Of a DNA stretch of 64,000 bases, positions 1 through 8,663 are shown one piece after another; the stretch's first letter is position 1, and the number at the start of each line of letters is the position of its first letter. The notes beneath the pieces were generated by a model that did not search any database, was not told where the DNA came from, and was given only the letters and a program-made list of their open reading frames with translations. The DNA lies in contig NZ_JAUZQF010000001.1 in the NCBI RefSeq assembly GCF_030718205.1, forward strand, positions 1 to 64,000, in the 5' to 3' direction. A program made the position numbers and the translations under genes. Source of the stretch: Nonomuraea turcica. GTDB taxonomy: Bacteria > Actinomycetota > Actinomycetes > Streptosporangiales > Streptosporangiaceae.

Positions 1-37
1 GCGGGGCATGGCCCCCCCGACCCCCCGTCCCTGGGGG

Positions 38-164
38 CTGTTGCCCTCAGACCCCCGTCTTCTCGGGCTGTTGTCCTCTGGGCTGTTGCCCTCAGACCCC
101 CGTCTTCTCGGGCTGTTGTCCTTTGGGCTGTTGCCCTCAGACCCCCGTCTTCTCGGGCTGTTGT
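38..164. repeat. 45-bp direct repeat, about 2.8 copies
   Basis: The core CTGTTGCCCTCAGACCCCCG recurs at 38, 83 and 128, giving a 45-bp period with only one or two mismatches. The third copy decays at about 164. Read on the + strand it would encode a Leu/Pro-rich 15-residue repeat (GLLPSDPRLLGLLS), but there is no RBS or codon signature of a gene, so I treat it as a non-coding minisatellite. The whole stretch 1-364, downstream of the CNNM gene that ends at 365, holds no convincing gene. Confidence 0.8.
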
Positions 165-364
165 CCCCACGTCTGCTGCGGCTTTGCCCCCAGAAGTCCT
201 TTGTTTGCTGTGGTTGTTCGTCGTTGGGTGCGGTCCCACCCTGACGAAGTCGTCGGCGGATCGCAAGGGTTGTGGGGGCTCTTTTTCTGGGGGTGGGGCG
301 CCCTTGGAGCGTGCTTCAGGGTGGTTGCAAGGTGCTTTCGGGGGGCTTGCTGATGTGTTTTACG

Positions 365-1372
365 TCACAGCCTGGTGTCCAGCAGCTCGCCCAGTAGGTC
401 GGTGAGGCTCACCATTCCGATGACTGATCCTGATTGGTTCGTTACCAGGGCCAGGTGGGATCTTGCCTCTTGTAGGGCTGTTACCGCTTCTGGGACCTGG
501 GTTACGCATGGCAGGTGGGGGAGGGTGTGTGTTAGGTCGCCTGCTTTGTCTCTTGGGTTTAGGAGGGCGTCTCTGGCGTGTAGGGCGCCTTCTACTGAGG
601 TGGGGGTACCTACCAGGAGTCTCAGGTGGCCGCTTTCTGTTGCGGCTGATCTGATCTGGGCTGCTGTTGCTGCTGGCGGGACCATGACCGCCTGGGTTAT
701 GGGGACCATGAGGCGTTCTATGCCTTCTGCCTGGAGGCGGAGGGCTCTGGTCAGGAGGTCGTGTTCGTCTCTGTCCAGGAGGCCCATGCGGCCTGACTCG
801 CCTACCAGCATGGCCAGTTGTCGCGGTGTGCGCGTTGTGGCGAGTTCGTTTTTCGGTTGTACGCCGAAGAGGCGGAGGATGGCGTTGGTCAGGGCGTTCA
901 GGGTCGTGAGCAGGGGGCGCATCACGTGGGTGAAGGCGCGGAACGGCAGGGTCAGGAGGAGAGCCGCGCGTTCCGGGTGTGTTAGGGCCCACGATTTGGG
1001 GGCCATTTCGCCGATCACCATGTGGAGGAACGTCACCAGCGCCAGGGCGAGGGTGAGGGATATGGGGAGGCGGAGGGACTCCGGGATTCCCACGGCGGCG
1101 AAGACCGGCTCCAGCGCGTGTTCCAGTGCCGGTTCCGAGACCAGGCCCAGGCCCAGGGTGCACAGGGTGATGCCCAGCTGGGCGCCGGCCAGCATGAGAG
1201 ACAGTTGCCTTCCGCCGGATACGGCGGATTTGGCGGCGAATCTCACCACGCGGTTGCTGCCTGTGGCCATCTCCTCCAGGCGGTGGCGTCTGGCGGAGAC
1301 GAAGGCGAATTCGGCGGCGACGAACAGCGCGTTGAAGGCCAGGAGGGCGAGGCTGATGAGGAGCATCGTCAT
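365..1372 (-). CDS. CNNM/CorC-family membrane protein (DUF21-CBS), second of pair
   Basis: A 335-residue protein of the CNNM/HlyC/CorC family, which is linked to Mg/Co efflux or divalent-cation homeostasis at the membrane. The N-terminal DUF21 domain (about 1-190) has four hydrophobic segments and the family motifs AEFAFVSARRHRLE, LAGAQLGIT and VIGEMAPKSWA. A CBS-pair region follows (about 200-335). Unlike its neighbour it lacks the C-terminal CorC_HlyC domain. The ATG at 1372 overlaps the upstream stop codon by 4 nt (ATGA), which indicates translational coupling; the longer reading from 1420 would lie inside the upstream gene. The family is secure but the exact substrate is not. Confidence 0.88.
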   Translation of the reverse strand: MTMLLISLALLAFNALFVAAEFAFVSARRHRLEEMATGSNRVVRFAAKSAVSGGRQLSLMLAGAQLGITLCTLGLGLVSEPALEHALEPVFAAVGIPESLRLPISLTLALALVTFLHMVIGEMAPKSWALTHPERAALLLTLPFRAFTHVMRPLLTTLNALTNAILRLFGVQPKNELATTRTPRQLAMLVGESGRMGLLDRDEHDLLTRALRLQAEGIERLMVPITQAVMVPPAATAAQIRSAATESGHLRLLVGTPTSVEGALHARDALLNPRDKAGDLTHTLPHLPCVTQVPEAVTALQEARSHLALVTNQSGSVIGMVSLTDLLGELLDTRL

Positions 1373-2724
1373 TGGGTCGCCTCCGCGTGCGCGTGCTTTG
1401 CGGGGACCAGGCGGACCCATTCGGGGACGCGGCGGTTCAGGGACATGACCGTCACGTGCGCCACGTGGTTGTGGTCGGTCTCTGTGAACGGGTCGTCGGT
1501 GGGGTAGCTCATGGGGACCGTCAGCTCGTCCCCAGGGTCTGGCAGGCGGCCCAGTTGGGCCAGGATCAGGCCGGCGAGGGTGTCGTAGTCGTCGCTCTCC
1601 GGGAGGGAGATGCCGGTGGCGCGCTCTACCTCGTCCAGCCTCAGCCAGCCGGGCACCTCCCAGACGCCGGGCCCGCGCTCCACGGCGCCCGCCGGCTCGG
1701 GGTCGTTCTCGTCCAGCAGCTCGCCGACCAGCTCCTCGGCCAGGTCCTCGATGGTGATCACACCGGCCAGGCCGCCGTACTCGTCGATGACCAGGGCGAT
1801 GTCGTCCCTGGCCGTGCGAAGTTTGTCCAGTACGGCCGGAAGGGGGAGGGAATCTGGGACCAGGAGAGCTGGGCGGGTGATGGTTTTGATGTCGCCTTCG
1901 TTCATGTGTGATGCGAGGAGCTCGCGGACGCCCGTCACTCCGAGCACGTCGCCGTCGGCGCCGAGCACCGGGTAGCGGGAGTGGCCGCGCCGCCGCATGA
2001 CCTCGAGCAGGTCGGAGATCGGCTGCGTGTCGCGGAGCACGACGACTCGAGGGCGGGGGACCATGATCTCTTCCGCTGTGCGGTCGCCGAACTCCAGGGC
2101 TCGCTCGAGGAGCTCTGACAGAGTCGGAGGGAGCTCGCCGGCTTTGGTCGACTCTTCGATGATGCGTGATAGCTCCTCCGGGGTCGCGCCGTGCTCCACC
2201 TCCTCCACGGGCTCGACGCCGACGCGCCTGAGCAGGCCCGTGGCGGCCGAGTCGAACAGGCGCACCAACGGGCCGACCACGGCCAGGTAGGTCAGTGTCG
2301 CGCTCGCCAGGGACTTGGCCACCGGCTCCGGGCGGGCGATGCCCAGGTTCTTCGGCGCCAGCTCGCCCAGGACCATCTGCACCACCGTGGCCACGAACAC
2401 GCCGGCGGCCACGGAGATGCCGGAGATCATGGTGGTGGACAGTCCGGTGTTCTCGAGCCAGGGGCGGACGATCACGGAGATCGCCGGTTCGGCCAGGAAG
2501 CCGACCAGCAGGGCCGTTACCGTGATGCCCAGCTGGGCGCCGGAGAGCATGAAGGACAGCCGCGAGGTCACCTGGAGTGCCTTCTCGGCGGACTTGTCGC
2601 CCGCGGCGGCCTGCTCACGGAGAATGCCGCGGTCCGCGGCGACGTACGCGAACTCCTGAGCGACGAAAAAACCCGTTGCCGCGGTCAGGAGGAACAGGGC
2701 CAAGAGCCCGAAATATGCGCTCAC
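1369..2724 (-). CDS. CNNM/CorC-family membrane protein (DUF21-CBS-CorC_HlyC)
   Basis: A 451-residue membrane protein with the full hemolysin-C-like architecture. It has a DUF21/CNNM transmembrane domain (about 1-195, with AQEFAYVAADR, LSGAQLGITV and LGELAPKNLGIARP), a CBS pair (about 210-335, with IMVPRPRVV and LVIDEYGGLAGVITIEDLAEELVGE) and a C-terminal CorC_HlyC domain (about 350-430, with LRLDEVERATG and YDTLAGLILAQLGRLPDPGDE). It is the first gene of a two-gene operon with the shorter paralogue downstream. Such pairs are common in actinobacteria and are presumed to act together in divalent-cation transport; that function is inferred from the family. Confidence 0.92.
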   Translation of the reverse strand: MSAYFGLLALFLLTAATGFFVAQEFAYVAADRGILREQAAAGDKSAEKALQVTSRLSFMLSGAQLGITVTALLVGFLAEPAISVIVRPWLENTGLSTTMISGISVAAGVFVATVVQMVLGELAPKNLGIARPEPVAKSLASATLTYLAVVGPLVRLFDSAATGLLRRVGVEPVEEVEHGATPEELSRIIEESTKAGELPPTLSELLERALEFGDRTAEEIMVPRPRVVVLRDTQPISDLLEVMRRRGHSRYPVLGADGDVLGVTGVRELLASHMNEGDIKTITRPALLVPDSLPLPAVLDKLRTARDDIALVIDEYGGLAGVITIEDLAEELVGELLDENDPEPAGAVERGPGVWEVPGWLRLDEVERATGISLPESDDYDTLAGLILAQLGRLPDPGDELTVPMSYPTDDPFTETDHNHVAHVTVMSLNRRVPEWVRLVPAKHAHAEATQ

Positions 2725-2987
2725 CGCAGTGAGCTTTCAGAAGAACCCGTGCCAGAGCACGGGCAAAGACTCCACGGGTCCGGAGCGGACACGATCATCC
2801 CTTCGATAGAGGTCGTCACCAACGTAACGACACAAGTGGCGACTATGTTTCCACGGTCACTGTGCGTGACGCCTTATGGCGGATCCGCTGGTTCTCGGTA
2901 GTTTTCCCTAGACAAAGGTTGGGCGAGGCTCTGCACTTGCCGGGGGTTCGACGTACCGTCTATGACAAGCGAAGGGAAGAGGGCGAA

Positions 2988-4250
2988 GTGACTGAGGACG
3001 ACCGGACGAGGGCCATGCGCTCGCCAGGCGACGGCCGCCCGCTGCCTCCAAGGCCCGCTGACGGCTTGCGCTCCGGCGGTGCGCCCGCCTACCAGGTGCC
3101 GTCCGGCGGGGCGGGAGCGCCCACGCACAAGCTCCCTGTCGCTTCCCAGAATCCTGAGGCGCCGGCTCCGCCCAAGGCCGGCTCGCGGGTCTATGGGAGG
3201 GCGCGGTCGGGCAGCAGTCCGGTCAAGCCGCTGCGGTCCAGGCGGGACGGCGCTCCGCCGTCGGAGATGGCCCCCAGAGGGCCCCGCAAGCGGCCGTCGG
3301 GTAAGACGGTTCTGAAGATCGTTGCCGGGCTGCTGGTGGTGTTGCTGGTGGCGGCCGTGGGCATGTTCTTCTGGATCGACTCCCGGTTGGCCGGGATCGA
3401 CGCGGTGCTCGACGACTACGAGGGCCGTCCGGCCGACACCCCGGGCACCAACTGGCTGCTGGTGGGCTCCGACAGCCGCAAGGGTCTGTCGGAGGCCGAG
3501 CGTAAGAAGCTCCGCACCGGGCGTGCCGTGGGGCAGCGTACGGACTCGATGATGTTGCTGCACATTCCGGAAGGCAGCGACAAGCCGACGCTGGTCAGCC
3601 TGCCCCGCGACTCGGCGGTCACCATCCCGGGCAAGGGGCGCGACAAGCTCAACTCCGCCTACTCGCTAGGTGGGCCGAAGCTGCTGGCCCGCACGGTGGA
3701 GACGGTCACGGGGATCCATGTCGACCACTACATGGAGATCGGGTTCGCCGGATTCGTGGACATCGTGGACGCCATCGGCGGCGTCGAGATCAATGTCCGG
3801 GCCGACGTGAACGACCCCAAAGCGGGGCTGAAACTGAAGAAGGGCACGCAGGTGCTCAATGGCGCCCAGGCCCTGGGGTACGTCCGCACCCGGAAGGGCG
3901 GCGCGCTGCCCGACTTCGAGCGGACCAAGCGGCAGCGGCAGTTCCTCGGCGCGGTCGTGAAGAAGGCGGCCAGCCCGGGAGTGCTGATCAACCCGTTCAC
4001 CTCGATCCCGCTGGCCATGAGCGCCACGGACGCGGTCCAGGTCGACGGCGGCACCGGGGCGTTCGACATGCTCTCGCTCGGGCTGGCCATGGGTGACAGC
4101 CCGGTGACGACGGTGGTGCCGTTCGGCGGGGAAGAGCCTGTGCCGAGCGGGGGCACGGCGGTCAAGTGGGACCGGACGAAGGCCCTGGCGCTCTTCGACG
4201 CGCTGAAGAACGACAAGCCGGTCCCGAAGACCGTTGTCGACGCCGGCTGA
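2988..4250 (+). CDS. LCP (LytR-CpsA-Psr) family cell-wall glycopolymer ligase
   Basis: A 420-residue membrane-anchored LCP protein. The family transfers lipid-linked glycopolymers (teichoic acid or arabinogalactan type) to peptidoglycan outside the membrane. A Pro/Arg-rich cytoplasmic tail (about 1-105) precedes one transmembrane helix (about 108-130, IVAGLLVVLLVAAVGMFFW). The LCP domain then runs from about 150 to 340, with the hallmark stretches NWLLVGSDSR, GQRTDSMMLLHIP, LVSLPRDSAVTIPG, DHYMEIGFAGFVDIVDAIGGVE and ALGYVRTR. I chose GTG 2988 because a purine-rich RBS (GAAGGGAAGAGGG) lies just upstream; the frame is open further upstream but shows no family similarity. Confidence 0.9.
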   Translation: MTEDDRTRAMRSPGDGRPLPPRPADGLRSGGAPAYQVPSGGAGAPTHKLPVASQNPEAPAPPKAGSRVYGRARSGSSPVKPLRSRRDGAPPSEMAPRGPRKRPSGKTVLKIVAGLLVVLLVAAVGMFFWIDSRLAGIDAVLDDYEGRPADTPGTNWLLVGSDSRKGLSEAERKKLRTGRAVGQRTDSMMLLHIPEGSDKPTLVSLPRDSAVTIPGKGRDKLNSAYSLGGPKLLARTVETVTGIHVDHYMEIGFAGFVDIVDAIGGVEINVRADVNDPKAGLKLKKGTQVLNGAQALGYVRTRKGGALPDFERTKRQRQFLGAVVKKAASPGVLINPFTSIPLAMSATDAVQVDGGTGAFDMLSLGLAMGDSPVTTVVPFGGEEPVPSGGTAVKWDRTKALALFDALKNDKPVPKTVVDAG

Positions 4251-4264
4251 TTCCCGGGCCGGGG

Positions 4265-4915
4265 CTAGCCCGAGGAGCCGGCCGTGGCGGTTGTGGCGGC
4301 GGTGATCGCCGCCATGGCCGCCGCGTTGATGGAGGCGATGGTCTTGGCGACCGCGTCGCCCGCCCAGGCGCCCTCCGCGATCTCCTTGATGCGTGCCTTG
4401 CTCGCTCCCGGGAACGCCTTGCGATCCAGCTTGGCCGCGTGCATGATCGCGATCAGGACGGCGGTGCGGGCGTCGGGGTCGGCGCCCGCGAGCACGGCGG
4501 AGACTCGTTCACGGACGTTCGCCTCCACTCCCGGCTGCGCCTCCAGCCAGCGGGTGGTCGGAAACAGGCCCAGGACCTTGCCCCGTTCCTCGGTCAGCAC
4601 GCCTGCCGAGGCCAGCTTGGTGAGCAGGCGCGTGCGTAGCTTGGCCGAGTGCAGGCGCTGCACCCACCACTGCGGTGTGCGGTCCTTGCGTTCGGCGGCG
4701 ATGCGGGTGAGCGTGGCGTCCAGCTCGTCGTCGCCGACCGGGGCCGGGTCCTTGAGCGTGAGCTTCTTGTTCGACAGCTCCACGCGGTCCGCCACGGCGA
4801 GCTCGGCCAAGATGGCGCCGGCCAGCGCCGGGTCGAGCTGCGTGGAGTTGATGAGCGGCTTGCCGTCTTCTTTGTAAGCCAGCAGGAGGAGTTCCTCGGC
4901 GATCGTCACCGTCAT
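4265..4915 (-). CDS. GPP34 (GOLPH3-like) family protein
   Basis: A 216-residue protein of the GPP34/GOLPH3-like family, typical of actinobacteria and often multi-copy there. The start TIAEELLLLAYKEDGKP and the mid-section TQLDPALAGAILAELAVADRVEL are characteristic. Eukaryotic homologues bind PI4P on Golgi membranes; the bacterial role is unknown and is presumed to be membrane- or phosphoinositide-related. The C-terminus is Ala/Thr-rich. It is divergent from tenA, with only 23 bp between start codons. On the minus strand a TAGTGT box ends 6 nt before the ATG, so the mRNA is probably leaderless. Confidence 0.87.
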   Translation of the reverse strand: MTVTIAEELLLLAYKEDGKPLINSTQLDPALAGAILAELAVADRVELSNKKLTLKDPAPVGDDELDATLTRIAAERKDRTPQWWVQRLHSAKLRTRLLTKLASAGVLTEERGKVLGLFPTTRWLEAQPGVEANVRERVSAVLAGADPDARTAVLIAIMHAAKLDRKAFPGASKARIKEIAEGAWAGDAVAKTIASINAAAMAAITAATTATAGSSG

Positions 4916-4921
4916 GGTTCG

Positions 4922-4931
4922 ACACTAATCT
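4922..4931. promoter_or_regulatory. Overlapping divergent -10 boxes of GPP34 gene and tenA
   Basis: The gap between the two divergent start codons is only 23 bp (4916-4938). On the + strand TAATCT (4926-4931) sits 7 nt before the tenA ATG. On the - strand TAGTGT (4927-4922) sits 6 nt before the GPP34 ATG. The two -10 hexamers share two base pairs, so the promoters should exclude each other and both transcripts should be leaderless. This is inferred from the TANNNT rule for actinobacterial leaderless genes. Confidence 0.6.
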
Positions 4932-4938
4932 CCCAGCC

Positions 4939-5544
4939 ATGACTATGTCGGAGACGTTGCATGCCGTCGGTCGTCCGCTGCTCCAGGCGCAGCTGGAGCA
5001 TCCCACCGTGGCCGGGATAGCGCGGGGCGACCTGGCCGAGCCGGTGTTCAGGTCGTGGCTGGAGCAGGACTACCTGTTCCTGCTCGACTACGTGCGGGTG
5101 TTCTCCCGGCTGGCCTGGCAGGCGCCCGACGCGCATCTGGGCGACCTGGTGGATCTGGCGCACACGACGTACCACGACGAGCTGAGCTTGCATCGGTCGT
5201 TGTCGGCGGAGTTCGGGGCCGATCTGGACGGGGCGGTGAAGGGGCCGGCGTGTGCGGCGTATACGGCGTTCCTGCTGGATTCGGCGGCGTCGTACGGGGA
5301 GGGGCTGGCGGCGCTCTATCCGTGCATGTGGGGGTATTCGAGCCTCGGGCGGATCCTGGTGGAGAATCCGCCTGCCGAGCCGCGGTACCGGGCGTGGGTG
5401 GACACGTACGCGCATCCGGGGTTCGCGGCGTTGACGGTGCGGATCGCGCAGATGATCGATGAGGCCGACCCCGATCCGGCGCGGGCGGAGGCGCTGTTCA
5501 GGGAAGGGATGGCACACGAGCTGGCCTTCTGGGACGTTCCGTAG
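4939..5544 (+). CDS. tenA: TenA-family aminopyrimidine aminohydrolase (thiaminase II)
   Basis: A 201-residue TenA/THI-4 fold protein that hydrolyses aminopyrimidine breakdown products of thiamine to hydroxymethylpyrimidine for salvage. Active-site residues known from B. subtilis TenA can be placed: D44 (EQDY), Y108, nucleophile C129 and Y133 in the PCMWGY motif (the Cys-x3-Tyr spacing of the family), Y157, and general acid E194 in AHELAFW. It is therefore a TenA_C (cysteine) type. The ATG at 4939 follows a TAATCT box by 7 nt, suggesting leaderless translation. A TPP-riboswitch-controlled CytX-like permease about 4 kb downstream fits the same pathway. Confidence 0.9.
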   Translation: MTMSETLHAVGRPLLQAQLEHPTVAGIARGDLAEPVFRSWLEQDYLFLLDYVRVFSRLAWQAPDAHLGDLVDLAHTTYHDELSLHRSLSAEFGADLDGAVKGPACAAYTAFLLDSAASYGEGLAALYPCMWGYSSLGRILVENPPAEPRYRAWVDTYAHPGFAALTVRIAQMIDEADPDPARAEALFREGMAHELAFWDVP

Positions 5545-5590
5545 TTTCCACAGGCTGTGGACGGCCGGGTGTGCGCCGTACCCTGGTGGC

Positions 5591-6469
5591 ATGCCGGAAC
5601 TTCCCGAAGTGGAATCTCTGGCCCACTTCCTGCGCGACCGGGCGGTGGGCCGCACCATCCTGGGTGTCGACGTGGTCGCCATCCAGGCGCTCAAGACGTT
5701 CGATCCGCCGGTCACCGCGCTCGGCGGGCTGACCGTGACCGGCGTGGCCAGGCACGGCAAGTTCCTCGACCTCGACTGCGACGGGCTGCATCTGGTCATC
5801 CACCTCGCCCGCGCGGGGTGGCTGCGCTGGCGCGAGGATCTGTCCGGGGCGAAGCCGGTCCGTCCTGGGAAGGGGCCGCTCGCGGTGCGGCTGCGGCTGG
5901 CACCCGATGACGAGGACTTGGCGCCCGGGTTCGAGCTCACCGAGGCGGGGACGCAGAAGCGCCTTGCCGTCTATGTCACGAAAAATCCGGACGATGTCCC
6001 CGGCATCGCCGCCCTCGGCCCCGACCCCCTGGACGAATCCTTCACCGTGGAGGCGCTCAGGCGGATCGTGGGCGGGAGCCGCACCCAGATCAAAGGGCTG
6101 CTGCGCGACCAGAAGGTCATCGCGGGCATCGGGAACGCCTACTCCGACGAGGTGCTGCACGCGGCCAAGATGTCCCCGTTCAAGATCGCGGCGACCTTGA
6201 CGGACGCCCAGATCGCCGATCTGCACGAGGCCATCGTGACCACGCTGAGGGAGGCGGTGGAGCGGGCGCACGGGCTGGCGGCCAAGGACCTCAAGGCGGA
6301 GAAGAAGTCCGGGCTTCGGGTGCACAACCGGGCGGGGCAGCCGTGTGACGTGTGCGGTGACACGATCCGCGAGGTGTCGTTCGCCGACTCCGCGCTCCAG
6401 TACTGCCCCACCTGCCAGACCGGCGGCAAGCCCCTCGCCGACCGGCGGCTGTCTCGACTCCTTAAGTGA
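5591..6469 (+). CDS. Fpg/Nei-family DNA glycosylase (bifunctional AP lyase)
   Basis: A 292-residue base-excision-repair enzyme. After Met removal the N-terminal PELPEVE supplies the catalytic proline nucleophile (P2) and glutamate (E3). The conserved lysine loop lies in ARHGKFLDLDC. The H2TH region includes IKGLLRDQKVIAGIGNAYSDEVLHAA. The C-terminal four-Cys zinc finger is CDVCGDTIRE...YCPTCQTGG. The ATG at 5591 is 6 nt after a TACCCT -10 box, which supports this start over the longer open frame. Whether it prefers oxidised purines (Fpg) or pyrimidines (Nei-like) cannot be judged by eye; the actinobacterial Fpg/Nei family call is firm. Confidence 0.92.
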   Translation: MPELPEVESLAHFLRDRAVGRTILGVDVVAIQALKTFDPPVTALGGLTVTGVARHGKFLDLDCDGLHLVIHLARAGWLRWREDLSGAKPVRPGKGPLAVRLRLAPDDEDLAPGFELTEAGTQKRLAVYVTKNPDDVPGIAALGPDPLDESFTVEALRRIVGGSRTQIKGLLRDQKVIAGIGNAYSDEVLHAAKMSPFKIAATLTDAQIADLHEAIVTTLREAVERAHGLAAKDLKAEKKSGLRVHNRAGQPCDVCGDTIREVSFADSALQYCPTCQTGGKPLADRRLSRLLK

Positions 6470-6752
6470 CCCCTTTTTCTTTTACGGTCGCCCAGCGTCA
6501 CCGCACGCGCCGACGTCCCTTGCCGTCTGTCATGGCCGGTCGTGAAGGCTCACGGGTTGCTCGCCGTGACGGAGCGCATGCTTGGCCGGGTTCCGTGGTT
6601 CGGGGCTGGGCCGCCGTGTCCGTTGCGCCGGTCTCCGCCGCACCCCGACCCGGCGCCCATGCCGCCTCCACTCGTCCAGGCGGCTCGGCCCGCCCGCACC
6701 GGTCCCCGGCCTGACGTTGCGTCGATGGCGGTGTCGCTCGGCCGAGGGTGGG

Positions 6753-8153
6753 TCAGGCCTTGACCGGGACGCGGTCCCTTGTCCGTGTGCGGGTGCGGAG
6801 GCCGATGGTGGCGATGATGGCGGCCAGCAGGGTTGCGGTCACCGGGGCGAGGAGGGCTGTGCGGAGGGCGGTCAGGGATGCTTGGGGGGTGGGGTCGGTG
6901 CCGAGAGCCGCGACGTGGATCGCGGTGACGGCCGACAGGCCCAGGGCGGCGCCGAACTGGAACGAGGAGTTGATGAGGCCGCCGGCCAGGCCCTGCTCGT
7001 GCTCGGCGATGCCGTCCGTGGCCACGATCGTGAGCGGGCCGTACACGAAGGCGAACATCAGGCCGATGAGCAGCATCGACGGCAGCATGGCCGCGTACGT
7101 CCAGTCCAGGCCGACGCCCAGGAACAAGGCGTATGCCAGCAGGCCCGACAGCAGGCCGCCCAGCACGACCTTCGCGTTGCCGTACCGGTTGACCAGCCAC
7201 GGGGTGAGTGTGGGGGCCAGCACCACGTCGGCGGCGGCCGCCAGCAGGGCCAGGCCCGTCTGGATGGTGGACCAGCCGCGCAACTCCTGCAGGTAGAGCG
7301 TGACCAGGAACTGGAAGCCGAAGAACGAGGCCGTGAGCAGGGCGGCCATCAGGTTGGCCCGCACCAGGGAGCCCGACCTGAGGATGCCGAGTCGCACCAG
7401 CGGGCCGGCGGAGCGGCGCTCGACGGCGGCGAACGCGGCGAGCAGGGCCAGGCCGCCGGCGAAGGCCGCGACGGTCAGTGGCCAGCCGTCGGCCGGCTGC
7501 TCCAGGCGTACGACGCCGTAGACCAGCAGCATCATCGCGCCCGTGATGGTGACGGCGCCCGCCAGATCGAACCCCGTGGCCGGAGGGCGTTCGGCGGCGG
7601 GCTCCTTGATCAGAGGGATCGCGATGGCCAGGATCACGGCCGACATCAGCACCGGTGCGAAGAAGACCCAGCGCCAGCCGAAGGCTGTGAGCAGGCCGCC
7701 GATCACCAGGCCGAGCGCGAAGCCGCCCGCGGCCGTCCCCGCATAGATGAGCAGCGCCCGGTTGCGCAGCCGGCCCTCGGGGAAGGTCGTGGTGATCAGG
7801 GAGAGGCCGGCCGGGGTCATGAAGGCGGCGGCCACACCCGTGACGAAGCGGGCGATCAGCAGGACCCAGCCCTCGTCCGCGAAGCCCCCGAGGCCGGAGA
7901 ACACCAGGAACACCCCGAGCCAGAGCAGGAACATGCGGCGGCGGCCCAGCAGGTCGGCCGCGCGGCCGCCGAGCAGCATGAAACCGCCGTAGCCGAGCAC
8001 GTACGCGCTCACGACCCCGCTCAGCATGCCCGTGGACAATCCCAGGTCGGCTCGGATAGACGGGAGGGCGACGTTCAGCATGGCCACGTCGATGCCCTCG
8101 AGGAAGATGGCGCCGCACAAGACGGCGAGGACGCCCCAGGAACGGGCAGGCAT
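6753..8153 (-). CDS. MFS drug-exporter-like transporter (DHA2 type)
   Basis: A 466-residue major facilitator with about 14 predicted membrane helices, typical of the DHA2/EmrB drug:proton antiporter group. Signatures include DVAMLNVALPSIRADL near the N-terminus, the motif-A-like loop GGRAADLLGRRRMF and FVTGVAAAFMTPAGLSLITTTFPEGRLRNRAL. The ATG at 8153 follows a GGGGG-containing leader; a longer reading to 8207 would cover the putative operator. It is divergent from an HxlR regulator, the usual arrangement for a locally controlled exporter. The substrate is unknown. Confidence 0.88.
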   Translation of the reverse strand: MPARSWGVLAVLCGAIFLEGIDVAMLNVALPSIRADLGLSTGMLSGVVSAYVLGYGGFMLLGGRAADLLGRRRMFLLWLGVFLVFSGLGGFADEGWVLLIARFVTGVAAAFMTPAGLSLITTTFPEGRLRNRALLIYAGTAAGGFALGLVIGGLLTAFGWRWVFFAPVLMSAVILAIAIPLIKEPAAERPPATGFDLAGAVTITGAMMLLVYGVVRLEQPADGWPLTVAAFAGGLALLAAFAAVERRSAGPLVRLGILRSGSLVRANLMAALLTASFFGFQFLVTLYLQELRGWSTIQTGLALLAAAADVVLAPTLTPWLVNRYGNAKVVLGGLLSGLLAYALFLGVGLDWTYAAMLPSMLLIGLMFAFVYGPLTIVATDGIAEHEQGLAGGLINSSFQFGAALGLSAVTAIHVAALGTDPTPQASLTALRTALLAPVTATLLAAIIATIGLRTRTRTRDRVPVKA

Positions 8154-8163
8154 GACAAACCCC

Positions 8164-8200
8164 CGGTTACGAATAGGCAGTCGGTTCTCTCTTGTAACCG
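8164..8200. promoter_or_regulatory. Inverted repeat, candidate HxlR operator
   Basis: In the 75-bp gap between the divergent MFS and HxlR genes the arms CGGTTAC (8164-8170) and GTAACCG (8194-8200) form a perfect 7-bp inverted repeat with a 23-nt spacer. Position and symmetry suit a dimeric winged-helix regulator. The assignment is inference. Confidence 0.45.
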
Positions 8201-8228
8201 TCCACATCTTGGGCCAGCATGAAATGTC

Positions 8229-8663
8229 ATGGAAGACGGCACTTTCAGATCACTCAGTTACTGCGACAGCACCGTGGACGACGACTACGACGTGCGGCAG
8301 TGGGACACCCGCGAGGACTGCGAGGTCCGCCAGATACTCGACCGCATCGCGGACAAGTGGTCGCTGCTGGTCATCGCGTTGCTCGACTGCCAGAGCCTGC
8401 GTTTCTCCCAGCTGCGCCGCGAGATCGACGGCGTCAGCCAGCGCATGCTCAGCGTGACCCTGCGCCACCTCGAGCGTGACGGGCTGGTGTCCCGTAAGGT
8501 CCACCCGGTGGTGCCGCCCAGGGTGGACTATGCGCTGACGCCGCTCGGGCGGACCCTGCACCAGACGATCAAATCCCTGGTCACGTGGACTGAGGAGCAT
8601 CAGGCGGAGATCGCGTCGGCGCGTGCGGAGTACGACGCGAGGCAAGAGATGATGGAGGCATGA
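8229..8663 (+). CDS. HxlR-family transcriptional regulator
   Basis: A 144-residue winged-helix protein of the HxlR family. The core (about 30-120) shows the family landmarks: a cysteine before the first helix (REDCEVRQILDRIADKWSLLVI), RFSQLRREIDGVSQRMLSVTLRHLERDGLVSRK (recognition helix and wing) and PPRVDYALTPLGRTL. Cys-containing HxlR proteins often sense electrophiles or thiol stress. It is divergent from the MFS exporter and overlaps the downstream rhodanese gene by 4 nt (ATGA), so the two are co-translated. Confidence 0.92.
   Translation: MEDGTFRSLSYCDSTVDDDYDVRQWDTREDCEVRQILDRIADKWSLLVIALLDCQSLRFSQLRREIDGVSQRMLSVTLRHLERDGLVSRKVHPVVPPRVDYALTPLGRTLHQTIKSLVTWTEEHQAEIASARAEYDARQEMMEA

Noticed and set aside
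8-244. 78-codon ORF with a 15-residue repeat (GLLPSDPRLLGLLS)
   Set aside because: Entirely explained by the 45-bp DNA repeat; no RBS, no homology pattern, abnormal composition.
360-1448. Long ORFs on both strands across the CNNM genes
   Set aside because: Shadow frames of high-GC genes; Arg/Pro/Ser-rich, no domain signatures.
6470-6752. Possible small gene between the DNA glycosylase and the MFS exporter
   Set aside because: Both-strand frames there are Pro/Arg-rich and lack a start signal; no feature beyond a T-rich run after the glycosylase stop.
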